Notes: a model not told the origin generated them from the letters alone. A stretch of 64,000 nt of DNA from Pseudotabrizicola alkalilacus (GCF_003443995.1 NZ_QWEY01000005.1:220501-284500); one strand, 5' to 3'; positions 1 to 9,729 are shown, numbered from the stretch's first letter. Translations and numbers: made by a program.

Positions 1-1
1 T

Positions 2-661
2 TCCGGCTTTGGCTTTGCCGCGCTGGTGATGCTGTTCGCGGCTTTGGTGACCGACCCTTTTCCCTTTGTGCCGGTGGTCATTCTGGCCGATATCTTCATG
101 ACGGCGGGGCAGGCGCGCAGGATCTGGGCGCATATCGACTGGCGGCGCGTGGCCGGGCTGTTTGCGGGCTGTCTGGTCGGCGTGCCCTTGGGAGTAGCTG
201 CCATTCAGTGGGCCGGGGCCGATCTGGGCCGCGCGGTTCTGTCAGTGTTTGTGCTGGTCATGTGCGGGCTGCTGCTGGCGGGTTGGCGCATCGGGCGGCA
301 GGGGCATGTGGCACATGTCGGCGTTGGCACTGTGTCGGGTTTTGCAAATGGCATGGCAGTGGGGGGCTTGCCGGTGGCGGTGTTCTTTACCGCCGAAGGA
401 CTGGCCCCGGTGGTGTTCCGCGCCACCGTGATCGCCTATTTCACCGTGCTCGACCTGTGGTCGCTGCCGGTGTTGTGGCAGGCCGGGCAGATTACCCGTG
501 ACAGTTTCATCGCGACGGCATTCGGATTGCCCTTTATGCTGATCGGGTTAGGCTTCGGGGGGCGGCGCTTTGCCAGTGCCAGCCCGCAGGACTTCCGGCG
601 ATTTGCCATCCTGCTGTTGACCGGACTGTCGGTGGCGGGGCTTTTGAAATCGGTGATGTGA
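2..661 (+). CDS. TauE/SafE-family sulfite/anion exporter (5' end outside window)
   Basis: Inner-membrane permease of the TauE/SafE family, probably exporting sulfite or a related anion. The reading frame is open from the window edge, so the N-terminus lies upstream; the first ATG inside the window (26) is unlikely to be the start. What is visible is a series of hydrophobic segments separated by short loops, with the internal GFANGMAVGGLPVAVFF segment typical of the second half of this family. Its stop overlaps the start of the acetate kinase gene, and soeABC follows, so export of sulfite released from sulfonates is the likely job. That substrate is inferred from context. Confidence 0.8.
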   Translation, partial: SGFGFAALVMLFAALVTDPFPFVPVVILADIFMTAGQARRIWAHIDWRRVAGLFAGCLVGVPLGVAAIQWAGADLGRAVLSVFVLVMCGLLLAGWRIGRQGHVAHVGVGTVSGFANGMAVGGLPVAVFFTAEGLAPVVFRATVIAYFTVLDLWSLPVLWQAGQITRDSFIATAFGLPFMLIGLGFGGRRFASASPQDFRRFAILLLTGLSVAGLLKSVM

Positions 662-1761
662 TGCTTCTGGTCGTCAATTCAGGGTCTTCCTCGGTCAAGC
701 TGGCGGTGTTTGACGGGATGGAGCTGCGCGCGCAGGCGCAGGTCGAAGAAATCGGCAGCACCGGCCCGACGGATCATGCGGCGGCCCTGACGCTGGGGCT
801 GGAGCGGCTGGCGGTGCCGGCGGCGCAGTTGCAGGCGGCGGCGCACCGGGTGGTGCATGGCGGTGCCGGGCTGACACAGACCTGCCGGATCACGCCGGAG
901 GTGCAGGCCAGGATCGAGGCATGCGCCGGGCTTGCGCCGTTGCACAACCCGCCAGCCTTGGCCGGGATACGTGCGGTGGCGCAGCTCTGGCCCGCCTTGC
1001 CGCAGTATGCGGCGTTCGACACCGCGTTTCATGCGACCAATCCGCAGGTGGCGACGGCATACGCGCTGCCGCTGGCCGAGCGGGAGCGGGGGCTGCGCCG
1101 CTATGGGTTTCATGGGTTGTCCGATGCCGCTGTTGTTCGAATAGTGCAGGAAACGGGCAGTAACGGCCTGCCAAGGCGGATGCTTTCGTTTCATCTGGGC
1201 AATGGCGCTTCGGCCTGCGCGATCCTTGACGGGCGGTCGGTTGCGTCAAGCATGGGGTTTTCGCCGCTGGACGGGCTGACCATGGGCACGCGGCCGGGAA
1301 ACCTTGATCCGGCGGTGGTGCTGGATCTGGTGGCGCGGCATGGGGCAGAGGCGGCGGGGCAGATGCTGAACCGCGCCTCGGGGCTGAAAGCGCTGGGGGG
1401 CAGCAACGACATGCGCGCGCTGCACGCAGCAGGCACGCCAGAGGCGGCCTTTGCCATTGACCATTTCTGCTATTGGGCGGCAAGGCACGGCGCTTCGCTC
1501 TGTGCCGCTCTGGGGGGCCTGGATGCGATCACCTTTACCGGCGGGATCGGTGAGAATGACGCACTCATCCGTTCCAAAATCGTGAACCAGCTTGCGTTTC
1601 TGGGGGCGGTCCTTGACGGTGAAGCCAATGCGCGGGGTGGTGATCAGGCCTTGCATGCGGTGGTGTCCAGAGTGGCGATCTGGGTCATCCCCGCCGATGA
1701 AGAACGCCAGATTGCCATCGAGGCGCGCGCCGTAATCGACCAGGAAGAGGGGCTGCGATGA
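661..1761 (+). CDS. ackA: acetate kinase
   Basis: Interconverts acetyl phosphate + ADP with acetate + ATP in the cytoplasm. The N-terminal NSGSSSVKLAVF motif, the central FHLGNGASACAI segment and the C-terminal FTGGIGEN motif are the ASKHA acetate/propionate kinase signatures. At 366 aa it is somewhat shorter than the roughly 400 aa of E. coli AckA. ATG 661 sits in a TGATG overlap with the exporter stop; a GTG at 658 is the alternative start. Its own stop overlaps the soeA ATG. The setting suggests it takes acetyl phosphate from sulfoacetaldehyde acetyltransferase (Xsc), which would have to be encoded outside the window. Butyrate or propionate kinase activity cannot be excluded. Confidence 0.88.
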   Translation: MLLVVNSGSSSVKLAVFDGMELRAQAQVEEIGSTGPTDHAAALTLGLERLAVPAAQLQAAAHRVVHGGAGLTQTCRITPEVQARIEACAGLAPLHNPPALAGIRAVAQLWPALPQYAAFDTAFHATNPQVATAYALPLAERERGLRRYGFHGLSDAAVVRIVQETGSNGLPRRMLSFHLGNGASACAILDGRSVASSMGFSPLDGLTMGTRPGNLDPAVVLDLVARHGAEAAGQMLNRASGLKALGGSNDMRALHAAGTPEAAFAIDHFCYWAARHGASLCAALGGLDAITFTGGIGENDALIRSKIVNQLAFLGAVLDGEANARGGDQALHAVVSRVAIWVIPADEERQIAIEARAVIDQEEGLR

Positions 1762-4541
1762 ACCAACCGCGTCTGAACACATCGCCGCATGTCTCTGATG
1801 AGGTTCGCAAAACCACCTGTTACATGTGCGCCTGTCGCTGTGGCATCAATGTGCATCTGACCAGCGGTAAGGTCAGCTATATCGAGGGCAACCGCGACCA
1901 CCCGATCAACAAGGGCGTGCTGTGCGCCAAGGGCGCAAGCGGCATCATGCAGGTCACCGCCCCCAGCCGGTTGACGAGCCCCTTGCGCCGGGTCGGACCG
2001 CGCGGCTCGGGCGCGTTCGAGCCGATCAGCTGGGAAGAAGCGCTGCAAACGGCGGTGGGCTGGATGCGCCCTCTGCGCGAGACCGCGCCGGAAAAGCTCG
2101 CGTTTTTCACCGGGCGCGATCAGTCGCAATCGTTCACCGGTTGGTGGGCGCAGGCGTTCGGTACGCCGAATTATGCGGCGCATGGCGGGTTTTGTTCGGT
2201 CAACATGGCGGCGGCGGGGATCTACACCCTCGGCGGCGCGTTCTGGGAGTTTGGTGCCCCCGATTGGGAACGCAGCAAGCTGTTCATGCTGTTCGGCGTC
2301 GCCGAAGATCATGACAGCAACCCGATCAAGATCGGCATCGGCAAGATGAAGGATCGCGGCGCGCGGGTGATCGGGGTCAACCCGATCCGCACCGGGTACA
2401 ATGCCGTGGCGGATGACTGGATCGGGATCACGCCGGGCACCGACGGGCTGCTGATCCTGTCGCTGATCCATTGCCTGCTGGAGGCGGGCAAGGTCGATCT
2501 GGAGTATCTGGCGCGGTTCACCAACGCGGCCTATCTGATCAACGACACCGATGGCCCGGAAAAGGGCCTGTTCGTGCGCAATGCCGAGGCGCAACCCTTT
2601 GTAATTGACCGCCGCACCGGCATGCCCGCGCCATGGGAGGCCAAGGGCGTGCAGCCTGATCTGGGGGCAAGCTGGCAGGGGCATCGCACCGTGTTTCAGC
2701 ACATGGCGGAGCGCTATCTGTCGCCCGACTATGCGCCAGAGGCGGTTGCGGCGCGCTGTGGGGTCACGGCGCTGCGCATCCGGCAGCTTGCGGCGGAACT
2801 GGCGGATGTGGCGTTCAATCAGGCGATTGAAATTGCGCAGCCTTGGGTGGATTTCCGGGGCGACGAACATGCCACAATGATCGGCCGGCCGGTCAGCTTC
2901 CACGCCATGCGCGGGATCTCAGCGCATTCCAACGGCTTTCAGACCGGCCGCGCGCTGCATCTGCTGCAGATCCTGCTGGGCGCGGTGGAAACCCCCGGCA
3001 GCTGGCGGATGAAGCCGCCCTATCCCAAACCGATGGAGGCGCATCCGACGCCACATTTCGTGACCGTGCCCGGCAAGCCGCTGTCCGGCCCGCATCTGGG
3101 CTATGTGCGCGGGCCGGAGCAACTGGCACTGCTGCCCGATGGCTCTCCGGCACGGATCGACAAGGCCTTCAGCTGGGAAAACCCGTTTTCGGCCCATGGC
3201 ATGATGCACATGGTCATCCCCAATGCGCATGCGGGCGACCCGTACCGGATTGATACGCTGTTCCTCTATATGGCGAATATGGCGTGGAATTCGTCGATGA
3301 ACACCGCGCAGGTCATGGGCATGCTGACCGCGCAAGAGGCGGATGGCAGCTATACCATTCCGCGCATCATCTATTCCGATGCCTATGCGTCGGAGATGGT
3401 GGCCTATGCCGATCTGATCCTGCCCGACACCACCTATCTGGAGCGGCATGACTGTATCAGCATGCTCGACCGCCCCGTGAGCGAGCCCGATGCGGCGGGC
3501 GATGCGATCCGCTGGCCGGTGGTGGAGCCTGACCGCGATGTGCGCGGGTTTCAGTCGGTGTTGCTGGATCTGGGGGCAAGGCTGGGCCTGCCGGGGATGG
3601 TGAACGAGGATGGCTCGGCAAAGTTCGCCGATTATGCCGATTACATCGTCAGCCATCAGCGCCGCCCCGGTGTAGGGCCGTTGATGGGCTTTCGCGGCAA
3701 TGGCGATGGCGAGGGGCGGGGTGCGCCCAACCCCGACCAGATGGCGCGCTACATCGAAAACGGCGGGTTCTATCAGGCGCATGTGCCGGAGGAGGCTGCG
3801 TTTTTCAAGCCGTGGAACATGGCCTATCAGGACTGGGCGGTGCAGGTCGGGCTGTTTGATACACCGCAGCCCTATCTGTTCAACATCTGGTCTGAACCGA
3901 TGCGCCGGTTTCAGCTGGCGGCAGAGGGGCACGGCGCGGTGCAACCGCCAGACCATCTGCGCGCAAGGTTGAAGCTGGCGATGGACCCGTTGCCGGTCTG
4001 GTATGAACCGTTTGGCGATGCGGCAGAGCCGTTTGGCTTTACCGTTCACGCTCTGACCCAACGGCCGATGGACATGTATCACAGCTGGGGCAGCCAGAAC
4101 GCCTGGCTGCGGCAGATCCGGGGGCATAACCCGTTGTTCGTGCCAACGAAAATCTGGCTTGAGCATGGCTTTGCCGAGGGCGACTGGGCGCGGGTCACCT
4201 CGCCCACCGGGCAGATCACGGTGCCGGTCGCGCATATGGCGGCGCTGAATGAAAACACGGTCTGGACCTGGAATGCGATCGGCAAACGCAAGGGGGCCTG
4301 GGCGTTGAATGAGGGTGCTTCGGAGGCAAAGCAGGGGTTCCTGCTCAACCATCTGATTTCGGAACTGCTGCCGGCAAAGGGCGACGGGATGCGTTATTCC
4401 AATTCTGACCCGGTGACCGGGCAGGCGGCGTGGTTCGATCTGCGGGTGCGGATCGAGCGGGCGGAGCCGCCGCCCGAGGGCGAAAGCCTGCCCGCCTTTG
4501 GCGCGCTGACGCCTGTGGTGCCGGAAGGGGGCAAGCGATGA
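1758..4541 (+). CDS. soeA: molybdopterin oxidoreductase, sulfite dehydrogenase catalytic subunit SoeA
   Basis: Catalytic subunit of a cytoplasm-facing membrane-bound sulfite-oxidising complex (SoeABC) of the DMSO-reductase superfamily, 927 aa. The N-terminus binds one 4Fe-4S cluster through C21, C24, C28 and C56 (CYMCACRCG followed by VLCAKG). It then carries the bis-MGD domains; C146 in GGFCSVN is the probable Mo-coordinating residue. No twin-arginine signal is present, which agrees with a cytoplasmic SoeA rather than a periplasmic enzyme. The following genes encode a four-cluster ferredoxin subunit and a DmsC/NrfD-like anchor, the complete SoeABC order. Sulfite as substrate is inferred from the family and from the adjacent TauE-like exporter; thiosulfate or polysulfide reductases are related alternatives. 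Confidence 0.8.
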   Translation: MNQPRLNTSPHVSDEVRKTTCYMCACRCGINVHLTSGKVSYIEGNRDHPINKGVLCAKGASGIMQVTAPSRLTSPLRRVGPRGSGAFEPISWEEALQTAVGWMRPLRETAPEKLAFFTGRDQSQSFTGWWAQAFGTPNYAAHGGFCSVNMAAAGIYTLGGAFWEFGAPDWERSKLFMLFGVAEDHDSNPIKIGIGKMKDRGARVIGVNPIRTGYNAVADDWIGITPGTDGLLILSLIHCLLEAGKVDLEYLARFTNAAYLINDTDGPEKGLFVRNAEAQPFVIDRRTGMPAPWEAKGVQPDLGASWQGHRTVFQHMAERYLSPDYAPEAVAARCGVTALRIRQLAAELADVAFNQAIEIAQPWVDFRGDEHATMIGRPVSFHAMRGISAHSNGFQTGRALHLLQILLGAVETPGSWRMKPPYPKPMEAHPTPHFVTVPGKPLSGPHLGYVRGPEQLALLPDGSPARIDKAFSWENPFSAHGMMHMVIPNAHAGDPYRIDTLFLYMANMAWNSSMNTAQVMGMLTAQEADGSYTIPRIIYSDAYASEMVAYADLILPDTTYLERHDCISMLDRPVSEPDAAGDAIRWPVVEPDRDVRGFQSVLLDLGARLGLPGMVNEDGSAKFADYADYIVSHQRRPGVGPLMGFRGNGDGEGRGAPNPDQMARYIENGGFYQAHVPEEAAFFKPWNMAYQDWAVQVGLFDTPQPYLFNIWSEPMRRFQLAAEGHGAVQPPDHLRARLKLAMDPLPVWYEPFGDAAEPFGFTVHALTQRPMDMYHSWGSQNAWLRQIRGHNPLFVPTKIWLEHGFAEGDWARVTSPTGQITVPVAHMAALNENTVWTWNAIGKRKGAWALNEGASEAKQGFLLNHLISELLPAKGDGMRYSNSDPVTGQAAWFDLRVRIERAEPPPEGESLPAFGALTPVVPEGGKR

Positions 4542-5275
4542 CCTGTCTGCCGGGAAAAACCGACAAGGCCTTGGGGCTGGTGATTGATCTGGACACCTGC
4601 GTCGGCTGTCAGGCCTGTGTGACCGCCTGCAAGGGCTGGAACGATCAGGGCTACGGCGTGCCACTGTCGGATCAGAACCCTTATGGATCAAACCCTTCGG
4701 GCACATTCCTCAACCGGGTTCACAGCTATCAGGTGCAACCTGCCGAGGCGGCGCCGATGATCGTGAACTTCCCGCGATCCTGCCTGCATTGTACGGATGC
4801 GCCTTGCGTCACCGTCTGCCCGACCGGGGCCAGCTACAAGCGGGTGGAGGATGGGATCGTGCTGGTGAACGAGGATGCCTGCATCGGCTGCGGGTTGTGT
4901 GCCTGGGCTTGCCCGTATGGTGCGCGCGAGATGGATGCCGATGCGGGGGTGATGAAGAAATGCACGCTCTGCGTCGACAGGATCTACAACGAGAACCTGC
5001 CCGAGGAAGACCGCGAACCCGCCTGCGTGCGCACCTGCCCGACAGGGGCGCGGCATTTCGGCGATCTGTCCGACCCGGACAGCAAGGTCAGCCAGTTGGT
5101 CGCGGCGCGGGGAGGATATGATCTGATGCCGGAACAGGGCACAAAGCCTGTCAACAAATACCTGCCGCCGCGCAAAAAGGACCGGCCTGATCAGGCCAGT
5201 CTGCTGGCGCCCTTGCTGGACATTCAGGCGACGGGCTTTGCCGGTTGGCTGGACCGGGTTTTGAGGAAGATCTGA
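4538..5275 (+). CDS. soeB: 4Fe-4S ferredoxin-type electron-transfer subunit SoeB
   Basis: Iron-sulfur subunit passing electrons between SoeA and the membrane anchor, 245 aa. Four cysteine clusters are visible: CVGCQACVTACK near the N-terminus, CLHCTDAPCVTVCP, CIGCGLCAWACP, and CTLC paired with a later ACVRTCP. This is the DmsB/NrfC/PsrB pattern that binds four 4Fe-4S clusters. ATG 4538 overlaps the soeA stop (ATGA), and soeC begins directly after its stop, so the three genes are translationally coupled. A longer in-frame start upstream exists but lies inside soeA and is not credible. Confidence 0.87.
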   Translation: MTCLPGKTDKALGLVIDLDTCVGCQACVTACKGWNDQGYGVPLSDQNPYGSNPSGTFLNRVHSYQVQPAEAAPMIVNFPRSCLHCTDAPCVTVCPTGASYKRVEDGIVLVNEDACIGCGLCAWACPYGAREMDADAGVMKKCTLCVDRIYNENLPEEDREPACVRTCPTGARHFGDLSDPDSKVSQLVAARGGYDLMPEQGTKPVNKYLPPRKKDRPDQASLLAPLLDIQATGFAGWLDRVLRKI

Positions 5276-6145
5276 ATGAATCCGGCACCTTCTGTCATCA
5301 TCTTCACCGTGTTTTCGGGCATGGGTTTTGGCTACTTGGCGCTGCTAGCCACGGTCCATGACTATAGTGGCATCGCGGCGTTCTGGCATTGGTTTGTCGG
5401 CTATGCGCTGGCCACGATCGGGCTTGCGGCCTCGGCGTTTCACCTTGGCAACCCCAGCCGCGCCTGGCGGGCGTTCACGCAGTGGCGGTCAAGCTGGCTG
5501 AGCCGCGAGGCCTGGGGCGCGGTGCTGGCGCTGCTGGCCCTTGCCCCGGTGGCGCTGTCGGACTGGCTGCACCTGGGCCTGCCGCGCGGCTTTGGCTGGC
5601 CGGGGGCGGTGCTGGCGGTGGCCACGGTTGCCGCCAGCGGCATGATCTATGCCAGTATCCGCGCCGTGCCGCGCTGGCATCACTGGACGGTGCCGGTGCT
5701 GTTCGTGGCCTTTGCCTGTGCCGGGGGCAGTCTGCTGGCGGGGCTGCGCGGGCCGTCGCTGGTGGCCCTGCTGGTGCTGGGCGGGCTGATGGTTCTGTAT
5801 TGGCGGGTGGGCGACGGGGCCTTTTCCCGTGCGGGCAGCACGATGGGCACGGCGACGGGTCTTGGCACTCTGGGCGGCGTTTCTGTGTTCGAGCCGGCCC
5901 ATACGGCGGATAACTACCTGCTGCGCGAGATGATTTACGCGGTGGGGCGGCGTCATGCGGCAAAGCTGCGCGTGCTTGCGCTGCTGCTGGCGGTGGTCCT
6001 GCCGCTGCTGGCGATGCTTTTGTTGCCCGGTCGATACGGCCCCTATGTTGCGGTGCCGTTGCATCTGCTGGGGGCTTTGGCGCAACGCTGGCTGTTCTTT
6101 GCCGAGGCTGAGCATGTCGTCGGTCTGTATTACGGCAAGCGCTAA
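5276..6145 (+). CDS. soeC: DmsC/NrfD-like membrane anchor subunit SoeC
   Basis: Polytopic inner-membrane subunit (289 aa, about eight hydrophobic segments) that anchors the SoeAB dimer and exchanges electrons with the quinone pool. The HLGNPSRAWRAF motif in the second segment region and the late segment ending FFAEAEHVVGLYYG are typical of DmsC-type anchors. It starts immediately after the soeB stop. It is the last gene of the operon; the next gene begins 77 bases later. Confidence 0.83.
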   Translation: MNPAPSVIIFTVFSGMGFGYLALLATVHDYSGIAAFWHWFVGYALATIGLAASAFHLGNPSRAWRAFTQWRSSWLSREAWGAVLALLALAPVALSDWLHLGLPRGFGWPGAVLAVATVAASGMIYASIRAVPRWHHWTVPVLFVAFACAGGSLLAGLRGPSLVALLVLGGLMVLYWRVGDGAFSRAGSTMGTATGLGTLGGVSVFEPAHTADNYLLREMIYAVGRRHAAKLRVLALLLAVVLPLLAMLLLPGRYGPYVAVPLHLLGALAQRWLFFAEAEHVVGLYYGKR

Positions 6146-6222
6146 GGTCTTGCACGAAGGGAGCAGCTGGATCATGCTGCAATCTTAAGGCGAAGCCGGG
6201 CGGAGGATACGCACTGAACGCG

Positions 6223-9200
6223 ATGGACGGGAACAGCCTGACTGTGACCGACACCGGGGCATTGCTTTTGGTGATCCCGGAAGTTTTGGCCGGGCTGGCA
6301 GAGGCCGGGCTGTCTGATCACCGGCCCGCCGCGATTGAAGAGGCGGTGCAGCAGGCGCTGGACCAGCTTTCTGGCGCGCTGAACGCCCCGCTGCGTCTGC
6401 AGATCGGCGAAAGGATCTGGCAAACCGGGCAGGTTGTATCCGGGCCGGGTCAGATCATCCGTACCGGGGGGCGTCTGGAAGGGGTGCCGCAAACCCTGTC
6501 AGCCCCAATTCTCAACGCGCTGGAGTCGGTTCTGCGGACAGTCATCGCGCTGTATCATTCAGGGACAAAAGCCGCCGTGCGGCAGGCCGAAGCGGCGCGG
6601 GCAGCAGCAAAGATCACCCGGCGCGACCAGTTGCTGCGCCGGTTGTTTGATCTGTCGCCGGTTGGCATTGTGTTGATTGACTATGAAAGCGGCATAATTC
6701 TTGAGGCCAACACCGCTTTTATGGAGTTTGGCGACTGGTCGCGAGAGTCGCTTGTCGGGGTCAGCATCCGCTCGATCCTGCATCCCGATCATGCGCTTGC
6801 GATCAATCAGGCGGTGGCAGAACTGGATGAGGGCGGCAAGTTTGGTCCGTTTGACCAGCGCTTCATCTGTCCCGACGGTACGGGGTTTCCGGCGATTTTG
6901 CGGGGGTTGCTGCTGATCGCTGGGGAGGGGCAAAAGATCGTCTGGCTGATGGTCGAGGATGTGAGCGAGTTGCGCGCGCATCTGGCCGAGGTGCAGGCGG
7001 TGCGCGATGAGGCGGTGCGCGCGCGGGCCGAACTGCATACGGCGGTTCAGGCATTGCCGCACGGGTTCATGCTGTGCGATGCGGACAACCGCATTGTCAT
7101 GGTCAACACCCAAATGGTGAACATGTACCCTGAGCTTGCGCCGTTGATGGTGCCGGGCAGTCACTACGAAGACCTGCTGCGCGCGGGTCTGAAGATCGGG
7201 CTTTGGCCCGCCACGCCCGGACGGGAAGAAGACCTGATCAAAGAGGTGATGGCCCGCCGCGGCGCGCCGCTCATCGAGAGACTGTCCGAGTTGCGGGATG
7301 GCCGGGTGATACGGATACTCGACCGCCTGACGCCGACCGGCGGGCGTGTCGGCCTGCGTATTGATGTCACCGCTGAACGCGACAACGAACGCCGCCTTTC
7401 GCACGTGATCGAAGGCTCGCAGGCCGGGACATGGGAATGTGATTTCGTGACCTGGGAAAACCGGGTCAACGCCCGTTGGGCCGAGATGGTCGGGTGGACC
7501 TGTGAAGAGCTGGCGCCGATTACCCTGACCACATGGAAGAATCTGCTGCACCCCGATGATCTGGAGCCGACCTTGACGCAAGTGAACCGTGCGGCACGGG
7601 GGGAGACAGACCGCTTTGATCTGGTGTTCCGCCTGCGGCATCGCGAGGGTCACTGGGTCTGGGTGCAGTCGCGCGGGCAGGTGTCGGTGCGGGATGCAGA
7701 GGGCATCCCGATCCGCATGTCCGGGGTACATGTCGATGTCTCGGCCCTCAAGGCCGCCGAACAGAGGCTGGAACAGATCATCGAAGGGGCCGAGGCGGGG
7801 ATCTGGCATCACGACATGGTGGCGGGCATCTGCCATGTAAACGAGCTGTGGGTGCGGATGCTGGGCTACACGCTGGAAGAGCTGGGGCCGGTGACCGATG
7901 CGGTCTGGGAAGGGCTGCTGCATCCCGATGACTGGCTGATGCTGAACCGCAACATGCAGGCCCGCATGGCGAGCGGCAGCCGCCAGTTTCAGGATGAGTT
8001 GCGGCTGCGCCACAAGGATGGCCACTGGGTTTGGGTCGCGTCGCGCGGGCATATCACCGCATGGGATGCACAGGGCAATGCGACGGCGACGTCGGGCGTT
8101 CATCTTGATATCAGCGCGCGCAAGCAGCTGGAGGGTGATCTGGAGGCTGAGCGCGACTTTCTGGCGACGCTTACGGAAACCTCTGGCTCGGGCATTCTGG
8201 CGGTGGATGAGGATGCGCGGATCGTGTTCTTCAACCGCGAGGTGCAGCGTATTTTCGAGCTGCCCGGCGAGGCGCTTTTGAATCAGGTCTGCGACCCGCA
8301 GTTGTTGCGTCTGAGCGATTGCGACGGCCAGACATTGTCGTTTTCCGGGTTGCCCTGTCGTCTGGCGCTGTCCGGAGGGCAGGTCATCCGCGATCTGCGG
8401 ATGCGTATCGCGATGGCTGACGGGCGGGAAAAGGTGGTGTCGGTCAATGCGGCGGAACTGCCTGATCCGGGCATGACGGCGCGGGTGGTCTGCACCATCA
8501 CCGACATCACTGCCGCCGCGCAGGCCGAGGATGATCTGCGCGCGGCGATTTACCGGGCCGAGACGGCCAACCGGGCCAAGTCACAGTTTCTGGCCAATAT
8601 GAGCCACGAGCTGCGCACGCCGCTGAACGGGGTGCTCGGCATGGCCGAACTTCTGGCCGACAGCCCGCTTGAGCCGGGGCAGCGCACCATGCTGAACGCC
8701 ATCCGCGAATCCGGTGTGCATCTGCTGTCAGTGGTCAATGACCTGCTGGATCTGGCCAAGATCGAAAGTGGCAAGCTGGTGCTGGAGCTGGCCCCGATGA
8801 ATGTGCGGGATCTGGCCGAGCGGATTGAGGCCATGCATGGCCCTGCCGCGCGGCGCAAGGAGGTCGACCTGCACGTGACCCTCGGGCCGGGGGCCGACAG
8901 GGTGCGGATGGGCGATGCCAAGCGGCTGTTGCAGGTGCTGCACAACCTTGTCGGTAATGCGGTAAAGTTCACCGAGGCGGGCGCGGTCGAGGTGGCGATC
9001 CGCGAACATGCCACGTCAGCCGGTCAGCTGGTCATCGAAGTCTCAGACACCGGCATCGGGATGAGTGACGACCAGACTGCACGGGTTTTCGAGGAATTTA
9101 CCCAAGGCGACGATTCCATCACGCGGCGTTTTGGCGGCACCGGTTTGGGCCTGCCGATCGTGCGGCGGCTGGTGGCCTTGATGGAGGGGGAGATTGCCTT

Positions 9201-9729
9201 GGTCAGCGCCTTTGGTCAGGGGACAACGGTGACTGTGACGCTGCCGATGCCGCTGGTGGCGGTGCAGGACGCGGCAGGCGGGACCGATGAACCGCAGACT
9301 GAGGGCCAGCTTGCCGGGTTGAATGCCCTGCTGGCCGAGGATAACCCGACGAACCGGCTGATCATGCGTGCCATGCTTACCCGGCTGGGCATATCGGTCA
9401 TACTGGTCTGCGACGGTGATGAGGCGGTAGAGATGTGGACGCCCGGTCAGTTTGATCTGGTGCTGCTCGATATCTCGATGCCGCGCAAGGACGGCCTGAC
9501 GGCGCTTGCCGAGCTGCGGGAAAAGGCGGGCAGTGCGGGTCTGCCGCCGGTGCTCGCGGTCACCGCCAATGCCATGGCGCAGCACTTGCAGGAATACCAC
9601 GAGGCCGGCTTTGCCGAGGTGGTCACAAAGCCGGTCACGCTGGAGGCTTTGACACAGGCCATTCACCGCGCGCTCCGCGCTGTCCCCCCGCTGCCCGGTC
9701 TTTCATCACATCGGCCCCTGTGCCTTTGA
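6223..9729 (+). CDS. multi-PAS hybrid sensor histidine kinase with receiver domain
   Basis: Soluble hybrid two-component kinase of 1168 aa; no convincing transmembrane segment is seen. After an N-terminal region of about 140 aa come five PAS-like domains. The first spans about 145-260, a divergent one about 270-380, and the third and fourth (about 395-640) form a tandem pair sharing LLHPDD and GHWVWV motifs; a fifth spans about 645-770. HisKA has NMSHELRTPLNG with the phosphoacceptor near H794. The HATPase domain has NLVGNAVKF, DTGIGM and GGTGLGLPI. A C-terminal receiver has its phosphorylatable Asp near 1083 (LLDISMP) and the TKPV lysine. No output domain or adjacent regulator is present, so signalling must go to a distant partner. 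It lies 77 bases after soeC; a redox or sulfur signal is possible but unsupported. Confidence 0.85.
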   Translation: MDGNSLTVTDTGALLLVIPEVLAGLAEAGLSDHRPAAIEEAVQQALDQLSGALNAPLRLQIGERIWQTGQVVSGPGQIIRTGGRLEGVPQTLSAPILNALESVLRTVIALYHSGTKAAVRQAEAARAAAKITRRDQLLRRLFDLSPVGIVLIDYESGIILEANTAFMEFGDWSRESLVGVSIRSILHPDHALAINQAVAELDEGGKFGPFDQRFICPDGTGFPAILRGLLLIAGEGQKIVWLMVEDVSELRAHLAEVQAVRDEAVRARAELHTAVQALPHGFMLCDADNRIVMVNTQMVNMYPELAPLMVPGSHYEDLLRAGLKIGLWPATPGREEDLIKEVMARRGAPLIERLSELRDGRVIRILDRLTPTGGRVGLRIDVTAERDNERRLSHVIEGSQAGTWECDFVTWENRVNARWAEMVGWTCEELAPITLTTWKNLLHPDDLEPTLTQVNRAARGETDRFDLVFRLRHREGHWVWVQSRGQVSVRDAEGIPIRMSGVHVDVSALKAAEQRLEQIIEGAEAGIWHHDMVAGICHVNELWVRMLGYTLEELGPVTDAVWEGLLHPDDWLMLNRNMQARMASGSRQFQDELRLRHKDGHWVWVASRGHITAWDAQGNATATSGVHLDISARKQLEGDLEAERDFLATLTETSGSGILAVDEDARIVFFNREVQRIFELPGEALLNQVCDPQLLRLSDCDGQTLSFSGLPCRLALSGGQVIRDLRMRIAMADGREKVVSVNAAELPDPGMTARVVCTITDITAAAQAEDDLRAAIYRAETANRAKSQFLANMSHELRTPLNGVLGMAELLADSPLEPGQRTMLNAIRESGVHLLSVVNDLLDLAKIESGKLVLELAPMNVRDLAERIEAMHGPAARRKEVDLHVTLGPGADRVRMGDAKRLLQVLHNLVGNAVKFTEAGAVEVAIREHATSAGQLVIEVSDTGIGMSDDQTARVFEEFTQGDDSITRRFGGTGLGLPIVRRLVALMEGEIALVSAFGQGTTVTVTLPMPLVAVQDAAGGTDEPQTEGQLAGLNALLAEDNPTNRLIMRAMLTRLGISVILVCDGDEAVEMWTPGQFDLVLLDISMPRKDGLTALAELREKAGSAGLPPVLAVTANAMAQHLQEYHEAGFAEVVTKPVTLEALTQAIHRALRAVPPLPGLSSHRPLCL

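Noticed and set aside
679..1194. Long minus-strand open frames inside ackA, soeA and the hybrid kinase
   Set aside because: Arg/Pro/His-rich translations, opposite to genes with clear family motifs; typical of high-G+C shadow frames.
2919..4706. 595-codon minus-strand open frame opposite soeA/soeB
   Set aside because: Length is impressive but composition (R, H, P, Q rich) and lack of any motif show it is antisense to soeAB.
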